From: Hepsetus odoe
Taxonomy: Eukaryota > Chordata > Actinopteri > Characiformes > Hepsetidae
Assembly: GCA_017165825.1 (NCBI GenBank)
Contig: CM029369.1
Span: forward strand, 20,168,555 to 20,232,554
Length of the DNA: 64,000 nucleotides
Reading direction: 5' to 3'
A program made the position numbers and the translations under genes. The first letter of the stretch is position 1. Every line of letters starts with the position of its first letter. This document shows, piece after piece, positions 21,063 through 33,289 of the stretch. The notes beneath the pieces are model-generated. The model was not told where the DNA came from. It did not search any database and saw nothing but the letters and a program-made list of their open reading frames with translations.

Positions 21063-24000
21063 ATTCTGTAATAATAATAGATATAATTAAATGCATAATA
21101 AGAAATGATCATCACAAAAGCAAAAAAAAAAAAAAAGGATTTCATAAATTCATTCTTGGCTTCAGTGACAGAGCTAGAGCAAGTTTTTTCTTCACCATAG
21201 ATTTTGGAAAGGTTGCCATGACCAGAAGGATTACAGACAATAAACAAAGTAAGTTCAGGAAGAGTTGATATGCTGCTGAGGAATTGATTTTTTCAGGCAG
21301 GCGTGATATAAATGCAGCCTTTTCAGCTTCTGTGTGTCACTGTGTTTCGTCAGAATACCCCAGACCCACAATCAGTCAAAACCTGTTCAAATAATGCATT
21401 TCATTCTTTCAGCAGCTGCTGTGGTGCTAGAAGTAATAAGGACATGCTAAGTACGCTAAGCTCTTTGTAGCACTGTTTTGCCTTTTTCCCTTCCATTCTC
21501 TACTACCCTGGTGATTTGCTCACTCCAGGCAATGTGTGCTTTGTCTTCAGTATATTCTACTGAGCTGTGTAAATAGATTTCATTCTCAATTGGTCCCTCG
21601 GTGTCACAGTGGAAAGATACTTGGACAGAAAACGGGGAAGTGGTTTTATGTTGGTACAGAAAATGTGCTAAATCACAAGTTCTGTGCAGAGGTTTCCAGT
21701 GTGTTAAAGGGTAGTTTTTGGAAATTTAAGTTCTAGACTTCAGAACAGATCATGAAAATTCATGATCGACAACCTTGACAAACACTAACTTCTCATTAAT
21801 GTTCTCTAAAGTTCCTTTTTTTCCTAACAGGTCATTAATTGTGACTCTAGATCCCTCAGAAATAGTTTTTTTTCTTTCTCAGATGCTTTGTCTTTTTTGA
21901 GATAAAGCCAGGCTACAAGCAGACACAGTTAAGAAGGGTTTTTTTTTGGTTTTTTTGTATCAATGTGTAATCCACACTTCAATGACACTGACAAGAGGCA
22001 GAACAATGAGTCGCTTATGACAGCGTCTCACCAGTGACCCGTACCTCGGCTCTTTCAGTGTGAACTTCACCAGCTGGCTGCCTGCAGAACAGAGGAGATG
22101 AAATGTGCCGTTCTGCTGCACTCTGTTGAGGTACTGATGGAACCTTTTAAGAGCAGAACTGCAGCCGAGTGAAAAACGCAAAGCTTGTGGCTGATGTCAT
22201 TTCACAGCTGTTTGCTCAATTAGAGCCTTTAGTGACATTCCATCTTCTTCTTACACATTTGCTCTGTAGATTCTGACTTGTCCTACACTAAAGGCATGGA
22301 CATTATTTTCATTGCGGTGCCAGATGCCAAGTGACCTTGCATGAGTGCTGCTTCAAAAGACTTGGCCTCACTCATCACATTGTTAGGGCGCAGTGGTGAT
22401 CCCCTCCCTTTGTTGCTATTCGTCTATCAGTTCCCCTCACACGGTCCATTTTCCCTCTCTGGTATCTCTGTAATAAACAGAAAGTTTTTGCAGCTGCCTA
22501 TATGTTTTCCCTGTTGTCATCTTAAGAGCGCTCCCTGTTTAACATCTATCTTTCATCAATGAAAACTAAGGATTTTGTCTGTAAGCTTGTGGTTTCAGTC
22601 TTGAATCAATTGTGTGTCATGTTTCTACACATATTCTTGACCCCTGAAATGTTTATGTACTACTAACCACTCCTGTCCTTAGGCTCTTTATTCCGTTTCC
22701 CTGATACTTTCTAAACTGCATCTGTATTGTTTACTTGATAGATTACATAGCCAGGATGTAATTTAGTTCTTCAGCTTCTTCAGCTCATTAACATACTTTG
22801 AACTAGAAGTCAAATGGTCATAACCAGAGCTGACATAAGGGCTACTGAATGACAAAAGTGTGAGGTCAGTTATATGTTATAGCTTTGCAAATTTCTAAAG
22901 AAATTTCAGCACAATGAGGCACTGAGTGATTTTTTTTATACATCTCAGAAAGACGCATACCACATGTGTGGAGCTTAGCCAGTGGGGCACAAAGTTGTTG
23001 AGTTTTGACAGTGTGTGCCAGCAGGGCTTTACCCTCAACAGGTGTTTTACATTCTGCCAGTACTCCTTAGGGTGGCCCGAGGACTATAAACGGCCTAATA
23101 TAATTCTCAGGACAGGGTGAGCTAACGTAGGTTTAATGCCCCAGCCAAGAATGACTGCAAATGACAAGCCAGGTTTTGTTACTGCACAATAAAGGTCTTC
23201 AAACAACAGTCCTACATCTGCATTTAACAGACTGTCGAAAATTGGTCCTGGAAAACCTGTAATGCTATTTAGACAGTAGGGGTTTTGACAGTGTACTGTT
23301 CGTTGCGTTGCTCTTTCAGCGTCTGGGATGGATTTGCCTTGTAAGTTCTATTCTTTTTTCCCCTCCTATAATCAACTATTCTGCACATTCTCAATGGAAC
23401 GTCAAAGAGAAGATAAGAGGAGGACTGCGAACTGTCAATGTTGACTTGATTAAGGAGCACAATCAGGGTGGAATATGTAGCACTAGCAGACACACCACCA
23501 CAGACCCTGCAAATATCTCTTTAGAAAATCAAATTCAAGCGCAAGGAACTATCGGCAGCACCTGAGTCCCAAACAAGGGCTGATTTTTATTATTATTTTA
23601 ATTATGCTCCTTTCATTGCTTTTCCCCAGGCTTGCTGGTGGTAGGCATGGCAGTATGAGGGAGGAAACGGGTGCCTTGTGTGAGGATACCCCCCAGTGAT
23701 TTTGGAGCAGGTACAATGACTGGCATGTATAAAATTTCTCTTATTAGAGTCAATACATATACATATTTCTGATGCATAATTTATACTGGGTTCTGTAGCA
23801 TTAGAGCCAACACTGGAGAATAGCTTCACAGACTTCCTAGTTTTGAATCACCTTCAAAGTGTTTAGCAGACGCGTCAGATTTGAGACAGAATTCAGGGAA
23901 GCTCGCAGCAAATACTAATTTTGGTGTAACTGTCCCCAGTGTAGGTTTTATGCATTTATTTGACCAAGGTTATTAAATGCTTAAAGAGAAAAATACCCTG

Positions 24001-24379
24001 CTTTATCACAGATTTTGCTTTGTAAATTTTAGCTGTTGTTTCATTACAGATTAACATTTCAGTTTAAGAGAAAATGCACATCATATTCTCATAAACCCCT
24101 GAAAAGGTTCTCAGTACTTGGTGCCAGTTTATTGAATCACACTTTAAAGGTGAAAAAAGGCATGTTTGTTTTTTTTTAAGTTTTTTGCATTCTGCTTTTA
24201 CTGCAAGGCTCAGTAGGTAACATTTTTTATTCCTGAACTAAACTGTGCCTTAGAGATTTGCTGATTAATGTTTGAACACTAAATGTTTAAATCCGTAAAA
24301 TAAAGGAAAGGAAAGTATTCCAAAGCTGTTTGTACTTATGTCTATAGACAAAACCATGTTTGTTCTCATCTCTAATTTG
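21063..24379. other. Unique non-coding DNA
   Basis: No gene, transposon or array was recognised in 3.3 kb. A near-palindrome gatcatgaa-aa-ttcatgatc lies at 21748-21767. A 37-base minus-strand segment (22045-22081) has good-looking splice signals on both sides but no identifiable protein. A poly-T cluster lies at 21940-21958. Confidence 0.55.
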
Positions 24380-24720
24380 ATGTAGGTGCTTGACGAAGGG
24401 TTAATGGGCCAAAACAACTCAATTAAAAAAGTCAACATTTTTGGTTCCCATCATCAAAACTGTGGCCATGCTGTTAAGGATATTGCACATTCCTCTCTAA
24501 AGCACACCATCTGGCCAGAGAACAGACAAAAGTTTTCTTTCATATTAGATGTTTATTGTTCTGAGAGATTGATGCTATTAATATCAGCCTTCAGAATGAC
24601 AGATTATCATCACTGTTTAATCAGTGCTATTAGGAGATAAATATCGGTAATTTAATCAGTACAGTAATTTCTTTTACAATAATACGATTTACAAATGTAA
24701 GTGATTAAGTAATTAGCTTA
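24380..24720. promoter_or_regulatory. Candidate conserved non-coding block
   Basis: About 340 bases with balanced composition and many homeodomain-like cores (ttaatgggcc, caattaaaa, ctattaatatc, ggtaatttaatc), and no simple repeats. It is among the most CNE-like segments here. The call is based on texture alone. Confidence 0.35.
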
Positions 24721-25029
24721 GATCTCTCCAGATCACAATCCCTTAGAGTTTGGAGCGTCTGGTTTCTAAAGATTACAACGGTTAATTTAAGGTTCCTCAT
24801 TTTTTCCCTCCTTTTTTGTGAATGAGGATCATATGTTGTTGCCCAAAATGCAAAGCCCTTTATAAATGACCCCCACATCCCTAAAAGAGTAAAGTCCACC
24901 ACTTTCCCAGTGAGAGTGGACATGTTGCGCAAGTGCTGTACACAAGGGAAATAAATGTCTTACATTAAATTCAATTGAAAAATTATGTGCAGTTGATAAA
25001 ATAAAGCCTGGCTCTCGGTTGGCATATCT
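24721..25029. other. Unique non-coding DNA
   Basis: Nothing was recognised apart from ordinary AT-rich sequence. Confidence 0.55.
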
Positions 25030-25870
25030 AAACAGCTATCAAGGATCCCTTTGTTGCTCCGCAAGCACTCTCCCTTAGGCGAGTCCTGGTTTCAACATTC
25101 TAACTTATACTCCTTTATTTACAAAGTAATTTGTCGGTTAGTGTTAATTTCCTAAATGCGACATAAAAGGAGCGCGGTGGTGGAGGGGGTGGGGTGGGGT
25201 GCAGGGGTGTAGAGAAAATTTGGAGGAGAAAATCATAAAAACAGCCGAGAATCAGGCAAATTGCTTCCATGTGTGCCCTGCTGCTGGGGCCAAGCACAGC
25301 GTAGTTGTTCCTGACCCTCCGAGCAGCGGCTAGTTCTGTTTGAAAGGCACAGTTCTTTAATGAAGGCCTAATTTTTATTGCCACTCCATTGACTTCAAAG
25401 CAATTCAGGTTGCCAAACATAATTCCACTGGAGGTATTTTCAGGTGCACTGCAAATAGTTCATAAATAATTTCCCCATTAGGTGAGCTCTTTGAGTGCCG
25501 CACTTTTTGGGGTGAATGTTTTGACTGTTTGGTCTCCAGGCCTCTCTCTCTGGTCCTCCTACTCGGAGCTTAAAGGAGTCAAATGCCACTAAGTGGCTCT
25601 GTGAGTTCTCTGCCACCCCATAGAGCAGACTGGAGAGTCACCCTTGTCACTCATGTGCTGAGGGGCTGCAGCGAAAAAAGCCACCATTACAGGATTAGAG
25701 AATTAAAATAAATCCAACCCAAGAGGTCTAGTGGTTGATGCCTTATTGCACATGACCAGCCTGCCACTTTGAATGGGTTTTCGTAGGAGAAGCAGAATAA
25801 AATGCAACACTGAGTTTTGTCTGCTTCAGGCAGGGATCTTTGAATAGGTCCCCTGACCTTAAGTGTAATG
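25030..25870. promoter_or_regulatory. Candidate conserved non-coding block with quadruplex motif
   Basis: GC-balanced, repeat-poor sequence with several TAATT cores. It contains a strong G-quadruplex motif at 25185-25207. A 101-codon minus-strand frame over part of it has a proline run from the G-rich strand and no recognisable domain. Confidence 0.3.
25185..25207 (+). other. Canonical G-quadruplex motif
   Basis: Four runs of at least four G are separated by loops of 1, 1 and 4 bases (ggggg t gggg t gggg tgca gggg). Short loops predict a very stable parallel quadruplex. It sits inside a CNE-like block. Confidence 0.8.
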
Positions 25871-26315
25871 ATACATTATTGCAATTATAAATCTCTTTTT
25901 TTTTTTTTAAACAAAATCAGCTGCTTACCCTTTGTTGCATGTGCTGCATTAAGAAAAACTGAAGAAAGCTGTTGAGTTGGACTCTAGTGTTTGTTATGAT
26001 TGTTGTTAAAAATAGGCAGCACTGATGTCATGAGCCTGTGTGTGCATATTAGACTTGTTCAGTTGATGACTTGCATTACTCAGTAGTTATACTGTGTATT
26101 GTTTTTATAGAAATTCATTCTTGTGTGTAATACTATTGCATAGTAAGAGTCTGGTCACTCTCAAATAGAATTTTTTGTTGATTTTCTGAATATGAGAATA
26201 AATACACAATCGTTCCATATCGTACAGTGCAGTATATCGATAGATTTGCCATTATTGTGTTTAGGTGCATCACAAAATACTCTTTTTAGCAATCTTAATA
26301 TTCTATATTTTTATA
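25871..26315. other. Unique AT-rich spacer before a transposon
   Basis: No gene was seen. The TA dinucleotide at 26314-26315 is the apparent left target site of the following Tc1-like element. Confidence 0.6.
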
Positions 26316-26800
26316 CAGTACTGTACAAAGGTTTAAGCAGGTATAAAAAATGCTGTAAACAAAGAATGCTTTCAAAAATGGAAGTGTTCATCATTTATTT
26401 TTATCAATCAACAAAATGCAGTGAATGAACAAAAGAGAAATCTAAATCAAATCAATATTTGCTGTGACCATCCTTTGCCTTCAAAATAGCATCAGTTCTT
26501 CTAGGTACACTTGCACACAGTTTTTGAAGGAACTCAGCTGGTAGGCTGTTCCAAACATGACTGTGTTTCTCCTCCGTGTGACATTGATGATCATCAGCAC
26601 CTGTTTGGTAAAACTGGTTGATCATACACCGACTATAATCCTACACAATCCCTGACTTTGTGCAAGTGTACCTAGAAGAACTGATGCTGGTTTGAAGGCA
26701 AAAGGTAGTAACACCAAATATTGATTTGATTTAGATTTTTCTTTTGTTTTCGCTCAGTTTGCATTTTGTAAATTGATAAAAATAAACAATCATTATTTAT
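26316..26800 (-). mobile_element. Tc1-like deletion derivative (element A)
   Basis: The left end is a terminal repeat starting CAGTACTG next to TA. The first 230 bases are the reverse complement of the right end of the neighbouring element (27134-27361), so this is the 3' end of a minus-strand Tc1-like transposon including the last transposase codons. An internal segment (about 26560-26660) and part of the other long terminal repeat (26660-26800) follow; most of the transposase is deleted. The same deletion junction recurs at 60683-61146, so this was an amplified non-autonomous family rather than a one-off deletion. The outermost ~66 bases of its right terminal repeat are missing. Confidence 0.85.
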
Positions 26801-26969
26801 AGTACTGTGCAAAAGTTTTAGGCAGGTGTGGAAAAAATGCTGTAAACAAAGAATGCTTCTAGAAATATAAATAATGATTGTTTATTTTTATCAATTTACA
26901 AAATGCAAACTGAGCGAAAACAAAAGAAAAATCTAAATCAAATCAATATTTGGTGTTACTACCTTTTGC
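26698..26969. repeat. Perfect 103-bp inverted repeat with 66-bp spacer
   Basis: Bases 26698-26800 are the exact reverse complement of 26867-26969, with no mismatches by eye. The arms are the subterminal parts of two head-to-head Tc1-like elements. The spacer (26801-26866) holds a single outer terminal repeat. Identity exceeds that between the other arms of these elements. Confidence 0.93.
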
Positions 26970-27361
26970 ATCAATTTGCACCAAACCAGCATCAGTTCTT
27001 CTGGTCCCCACAGAGCCCCGATCTCAACATCATCGAGTGTGTCTGGGATTACATGAAGAGACAGAAGGATGTGAGGAAGCCTACATCCACAGAAGATCTG
27101 TGGTTAGTTCTCCAAGATGTTTGGAACAACCTACCAGCCGAGTTCCTTCAAAAACTGCGTGCAAGTGTACCTAGAAGAACTGATGCTGTTTTGAAGGCAA
27201 AGGGTGGTCACACCAAATATTGATTTGATTTAGATTTCTCTTTTGTTCATTCACTGCATTTTGCTGATTGATGAAAATAAATGATGAACACTTCCATTTC
27301 TGAAAGCATTCTTTGTTTACAGCATTTTTTCACATCTGCCTAAAACATTTGCACAGTACTG
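26801..27361 (+). mobile_element. Tc1-like element with internal deletion (element B)
   Basis: The left terminal repeat begins agtactgtgcaaaag (the expected first C is replaced). The right terminal repeat ends with CAGTACTG at 27354-27361, followed by TA at 27362-27363. Both terminal repeats are about 170-200 bp long and imperfectly inverted, as in long-repeat Tc1/mariner elements. Only the C-terminal part of the transposase remains (27002-27223). It cannot encode an active enzyme. Confidence 0.88.
27002..27223 (+). pseudogene. C-terminal fragment of a Tc1/mariner transposase
   Basis: About 74 codons remain in one open frame, ending at a natural stop. The motif SPDLNIIECVWDYMK includes the region of the third catalytic acidic residue (E of the DD-E triad), and the end reads KAKGGHTKY. 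The DNA-binding N-terminus and the first two catalytic aspartates are absent. The start codon of the longer frame (26903) lies in the terminal repeat and is not genuine. Tc1 transposases are about 340 residues, so roughly the last fifth survives. Confidence 0.9.
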
Positions 27362-30300
27362 TATATATATATATAGGATATTGTCAGTCTTGAAACAACA
27401 CTGATAAGGTTCTAATGTTTCATTAAAAGAGAGCTTAATTAGGCCTGTCTAATTGGATTTAGTGTATTTAGATTTAGTTTAAAGTCCTTTGTATTCAGGT
27501 TTAATTTTATTTGACACAGGTTTTTAGTTTACGATATGTCAGATGTAAGCTTGCCCTGTCCTGCTACAAAGGACACACTTTTTCACAATATAAACCAAAA
27601 TTGCTATTTATTTGTTTTATTTACCATATATAATACCATAGGTGAAATGTATTAGTGAGTGTGGCATGTGCATATGTTATGGTGCATATTTGATGTTAAA
27701 GTTATTATATGTTAAACTTAAAATAAAATAATAGGCGGAATCAGATTTTGTATTCATGTATCAGGGATATATCATATATCAGTTTATTCTTTAACACCAA
27801 GACTTTTTTCTTCTATCATTGTCTATAAAACTAAACATTTTTAATATATTCCCTTTTCATTGTTGATTGAGAGGATATTAAAAATGCATTTTTCATCTTT
27901 CTTGTCAATTTGAGATTTTAATGCATTTTGAAAGGCTCCCAGATCCAGGCAATCAAAGTCTTAATTTAACACAAACTAACAATAAAAGGAATAATGCCAT
28001 CAAAGCACATGTGTTTTACATTCCACCACATTCTGAACGAATTATATGTATCTTGTGGGGCCATGCCTTGACTTAGCAAGCCATTAAATGAGTTTTGCCT
28101 TTCTCAAATGCTTTGTAGAGAACTTCATAAAAACTATGAACCTTCTGATAGGTAATAACATGGAGGAAGTGGAACCCATATGTGATGGAGATTTCTGGTG
28201 TGAACTCAGCCTCAAATGTAAATTTCAGCAATATGCCAGACAAAGTGCCTATTACAAAGTTTTTTCTTTCCTTTCTTTACACTGTTTAAAAAATAATTTT
28301 TTCTTTAATTGCAAGTCCTTTTTCACAGCAGACTGCAGGCTTTAAGGAGAGAAAATGAATATATACTTTAACGTTACCAAATATTTGGCTAGAAAAAAAC
28401 ACTGGTGTAGTTGCACACGTGACACGTTTAATGTGAAAAGAGGCTATAAGTCATAAACTGTAGCAGTGATGGCTGGAAATGCTGTTGCAGTTGTTGCGAC
28501 TTTGGCTAGAATGACTCTGATAGTTAGCTCACTGGAGGTTAGAATTGTAAGGACTGCTCTTTTATGCCTTGTATACCTTGGACATGCACTGAGGTTTTGA
28601 TAGTGTTGAGTCTACTTTATTTATGGCTTACTTTAAAAATGTCTTGGTCAATTTTTTTTTCATATACAGTTATATGACAAGGCTGTTATTTGATTTAATA
28701 CTAATTAGTATCCCTATGTGTATATATGTTTTAACAACATTTGCTAGAGTAGAGTTGCTGTAGTGACCTACATCATACCCATACACAAACCTTTGTATTA
28801 TGGGCCTATTAAACAGTGGTATAGTGTGATGTTAGGGCTATCCCAAGTGCAACCCCCCTTTAACCCCCATAAAGTGGCTGGGTCCACCAGGCTCTTGTCA
28901 TCATGAATGCCACTCATCAGCCCCAATAAACTTAACTTCCTCTGTATTCAGACCAGACAGATAGAAAGCGGTCATTTCCTCCCTCTAACCTGAGCTCCCT
29001 CAGTAGTGCCAGTGTGGTCAAACCACTGGATTGTAGCCCACTCCTGCACATGCTTCAGAATTATATACACTGGACAAAGCAGCACTGAAACTGCCCTGTT
29101 CTGGAGAAGGATCTTGTTTTTCCATGTTCGTCTGGTGTTTAAGATCAGATCAGTAACTCAAGACTGATGTTTGCGTTGATTCATAGCAACAACTAGCCTA
29201 ATTTCTCTGGACACACAAATCTTAATAAATGAGTTGTTATGAAAGGAAAGAGGGCCCTGGATATCTGTTAAACACACACACACAGGTCAGGTTAATGAGT
29301 TCTCTTCGTATACACTGTGTCCTTTATGGGCTCAGCTCTGGCCTGCATGCCTCCTCTGGGTGTCGACAGTGTAGGCTCCTCACTGTGTTCTCCTGGAGGG
29401 CTACTGCAAATCCCTGGGGACTGCTGAAGCCCTCCACTTCGTTCCTGTAGAGCAGCCACAGGAAATGAGAGCTTGACCCCTACTTCAAGAGAAATAAGGG
29501 CCATCGGAGCACATTTGGTAGTGGGAGAGAAAGCATTTATCTTTCTCACAGCCAATGGGATTTTTCTGACACACTTTTTGAAGTATATGGATACGCAGTG
29601 AACTTCAGGTTGATCTTAATCCATGCCAGAGGAACATGGAATGTTCCCAGACGTTGTGAGGTAAATTCTATGGCCAATGGTTCAGTTGTTCCCTGTAGCT
29701 TAATATAAATCTTAAACCTTTATCAAAAACATAGAAAATTGCCCTGAAAGACTGTTGCCTTTCTCATTGTTCCTTCTATTTGGTGTGTGTAGTGCAGCAC
29801 AAGGCTTTTATTCCCAGAACCACTTCATTACCATAAATCATGTTTCAGAATGAAATTTTGGTTCAAAGTCATTTTTTAAAAGTTCCAAAGCCCTACTTAT
29901 CAGCAGGCTCTCAGAATTGGAGGAACAGTTGCTCTGCCCGGTTGTAATTAATCTGAAAAGATCACTCACTTAGGCAGCTGCATCAAACACTTCACTCCCT
30001 AAAATATCTCCTCCAGATTTTCTTACGCTTTCTAATCATAAATAATCACACAAAAAGACATGCAATTAGATTACTCTCCAATGTCCTGGCATTATGTTGA
30101 GGGGAAAAAAATCCTCTGGTCTTTCTCTAACTAGTTAGGCTATAGCATAATTGCTCTCCAGTGACTTTGATACTAGTTTTAAGATAGAGGTTTAACTTCT
30201 TATTAGTGAGCTTCTTCATGAGTGTGAGCACAGATGGGCCAATTTTAGATGGAATTCAGAGGGTTAGAAATCTGAGAAATACTGCAATGGATTTCGCAGA

Positions 30301-31269
30301 CCCTTATTTTATTAGCGCCTCCAACAGTTGTGCGTTACTGTCTAATTTTGGCCATAATGATCTGTAATGTTGCTAGATAACGACATTTTGGTTAGGCTTT
30401 GATGAAAATGAAGGCTTACATTATAGATGTCATTCATTTTATGTTTTTCACTCACATGCTCACATCATTTATTAAGTTATTTTGTAATATATGTTTGTTA
30501 GTGCTTGCTCATTTTAATTTGGTAAATGTTTTAATTTTTTTTATTTTAATTACATTTTTTAAAAGTGTTGGATAAATTACATTTCTAGTGCATGACTATC
30601 AGAACAAAACAATATGGCATACCTATGTTATTTTATGTTTTGCTGGCCATTTTTATCTGGCCTGTTCGGACTTTATTGGACATTATATTATTGCATTGAA
30701 GTTCTGGTTCACACTGGATTCACACCAAATTTACATCAAACCAAAAGATGTAAACAAAGATTATACAGGTTGAAGGTCACATTTTATGACATGTAGTTAT
30801 TGGTAACAATGTAAGATCAACTGAATGTTCTGAATTCAGGGTTGGCAATATGGAAAAAATATTATAATTCAGGTATTTTTTTTTATGATAGGCAATGCAA
30901 ATTCTTGGGCGACAGAGAAAATGTACTTGTTTTGAAAACTGCTATCAAAATCTGGGCCCAGGGTATTAAATCCATTTAAACAGCACCCACCTCTGTTTTA
31001 TCATGCTAATTTCTGTTCTAACTTGGCTTGTGAATGTATTTATCTAATGTTGATTAATTGTTGTGATATTCTAAAGCATGGGAGGCCATTCATTGTGGTC
31101 CTTTTGAAGTGGCACAAATGCATAGGCTTAGATTAGGTTCATTCTTTATTTAAAATTGGTTCTGAATCTTCCTCAGCCTTATTTTAATACCAAACTTTTG
31201 ATTATAATATAGGCACATGTGTCAAAATGACATCAGAAATGTATCTTTTGCTTGTGCCAAAACATTTAT
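27362..31269. other. Unique AT-rich non-coding DNA
   Basis: A TA microsatellite touches the transposon end (27362-27375). No gene was recognised in 3.9 kb. The segment 29880-30400 has CNE-like texture. A phrase near 30838-30900 (ggcaatatggaaaaaatatt) resembles degenerate DNA transposon ends but is too weak to call. Confidence 0.5.
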
Positions 31270-31510
31270 GCACAAGATAATGACTGTTCATTTTGTTGCT
31301 GGTCTGTTTGACGGCTTTGTTCAATCTTGCATTTATACTTCAAACAAACCGCACCACCTATTTGGAAGCTGGTTGTTTGGTCCAGACAAGGGTTCAAGTA
31401 ACAACATTCACACCTTACAAACTTTGCTAACAGGAGGATATGACCTTAATCAAGTCAAACATGACAAGTCTGAACACACCCAGTCAGTAACCAAGTTAAG
31501 AACTTTGGTT
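31270..31510. mobile_element. Possible degenerate MITE
   Basis: Contains ggttgtttggtccagac, tgctggtctgtttgac and gtctgaacacacccag. These resemble palindromic non-autonomous DNA elements common in fish, which carry a 'tttggtccggaccaa' core and 'gtgaacacaccc' phrases (from memory). Terminal repeats and target duplications are not clear. A 100-codon frame (31217-31519) runs through it but resembles no protein. Confidence 0.3.
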
Positions 31511-33289
31511 ACTCTCTAATTAACATTTTTGTGGGTGTTAGTTATAGAGTTAGTTTTAAAAAGATATTAAAGTGTCATTAGAACAGGTCCTCGATAATAA
31601 ATGTAATTGACATTTGGGAGATTGTTCAATCTTGCAGCAAGGGGATTATTGCAGTGAATGGCATGCCTACCCAACATCTTTGTTTCTTCTTCCGCCAACC
31701 AAGATTACCACGCAAGGAGTTTTTCCCCCAGTGGAAGAAATTGCATTGACCTCCTCTATCTATTGCTTCCATATGCAAGCAGTTATCTCTCTTGCAAATG
31801 GAAATGAGACTCAAAATTGCAACAAATGGGTCCATGCCACTGAATGCAGATGTTCCCCCCTTTTTGCACAGAGTACACATGCCTGATCAAATTAACTTTA
31901 ACCCCTCCGTCGACAGAACAGACATCTCTTTTAAAGCCTCCACTTGCCCCAATTTGTTTGGAGCTGGGCCTAGAACCATAAGTGTATCTCATGGCACAGT
32001 AAATAAGTTGTGATCGTATTAAACACCTGGTGAGCAGTGCTCTCCCAGGGCCTTAGCAGGGGTTCCTTGTGTCCAACATCCCACCAAGCTCACCCCCATT
32101 CACCGACTGTGCCTGGGTGAAGGCATAAGGCTTGAAGAAAACCACCTGTTGTTGAAGCAGAAGAAGGATGAAAGTGGTCAGCTGGGTGGAAAGAGGCCAG
32201 GGGGATCCCAACAGGTGCTTCCTCCACTCAGAGCTGGGAATGGAGAGTTATAATATATGGAAATAGTCGCAGGAACTCTCTCACGTTGGTTCTTTTCTGC
32301 CTGGAGTATAATGAGGACGTCTTCTAAAAAAGCCCTGAAGATAATTTACCAAATTGGTTAAATGTTGCCCAGAGCCCTGTGTGTTAATGGCCTCCATTCA
32401 GACCAGACTCAGGTCACTGCAGTCGTTTGCTAACTGAGGAGACAAAATGACTCTTAGATTGTAGATGGCTCTACCCTGCAGTTTACCTCACAGGGCCTCT
32501 TTAACAAAGTTGCTCGATTTATTTTACACTACTCGAAAGCATTAAATCAGATCAGGCCACCATATATTCTTGTAAGCTAGTGCTTAGTAAATTGTGGACC
32601 TGAGCCTAATCCTTGTTAAGTTATTGTTGCATTGCCTTGCCTGTATCCAAGTGAGACTTTATAGTATTACAATTAGGCCCTCTCTTGCTAACGCCATAAT
32701 TCATCCTCATGACCTGCTACACAGGAAATATCTGCTTTTTTTCCAGCTCAAGTCCTTCCCACTCTCCCAGCAGTGTTGCAGTACAAACACCCCCTTACTA
32801 ACAGCTTCTTACCCTATAATTTATAAAACTGTCAGCCTAATACACACAACTGTTATATATACATGTAAAAAACATGTAGAATTGAAACATACAGGTGCTA
32901 ACTTATTTCACTTTGAGTTTTCCTGCCTGTGGTAATGAAGAGCAGGTGAAGTCCATAGCTTTAATCAGCCCTGGAGTGGGCAACGTGGAGATTTGCAGCT
33001 TGCTGAAAGGCACGCCATCCACATGGGGTTCATTAGGGGGTTAGAGCAAAATCAGTCAGGAACAATTGTTTTCCCACTCCCCTGCTCAAGTGGAATAACT
33101 TACACATTGAGTGAAAGATGCCTGACTTTAAAGTCATCAGACCTTTACCCAAAAAGCCTATAGTAACGAGACCTTTCTTTAAGGACACTCTCTGTCCTTT
33201 ATGCAGTTCTGATTTTATGTTTTGGTCCAGTGTCCAACAACCTATTAGCCAATTTGTCTCAGACTTCGACAGCAGTATTTGAGTACACT
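31511..33289. other. Unique non-coding DNA, CNE-like at 31600-32580
   Basis: Bases 31600-32580 are balanced in composition and repeat-free, with several short frames on both strands but no recognised protein. An enhancer function is possible. Nothing else was identified. Confidence 0.4.

Noticed and set aside
30838..30900. Degenerate DNA transposon end (ggcaatatggaaaaaatatt)
   Set aside because: AT-rich wording could arise by chance, and no inverted partner was found.
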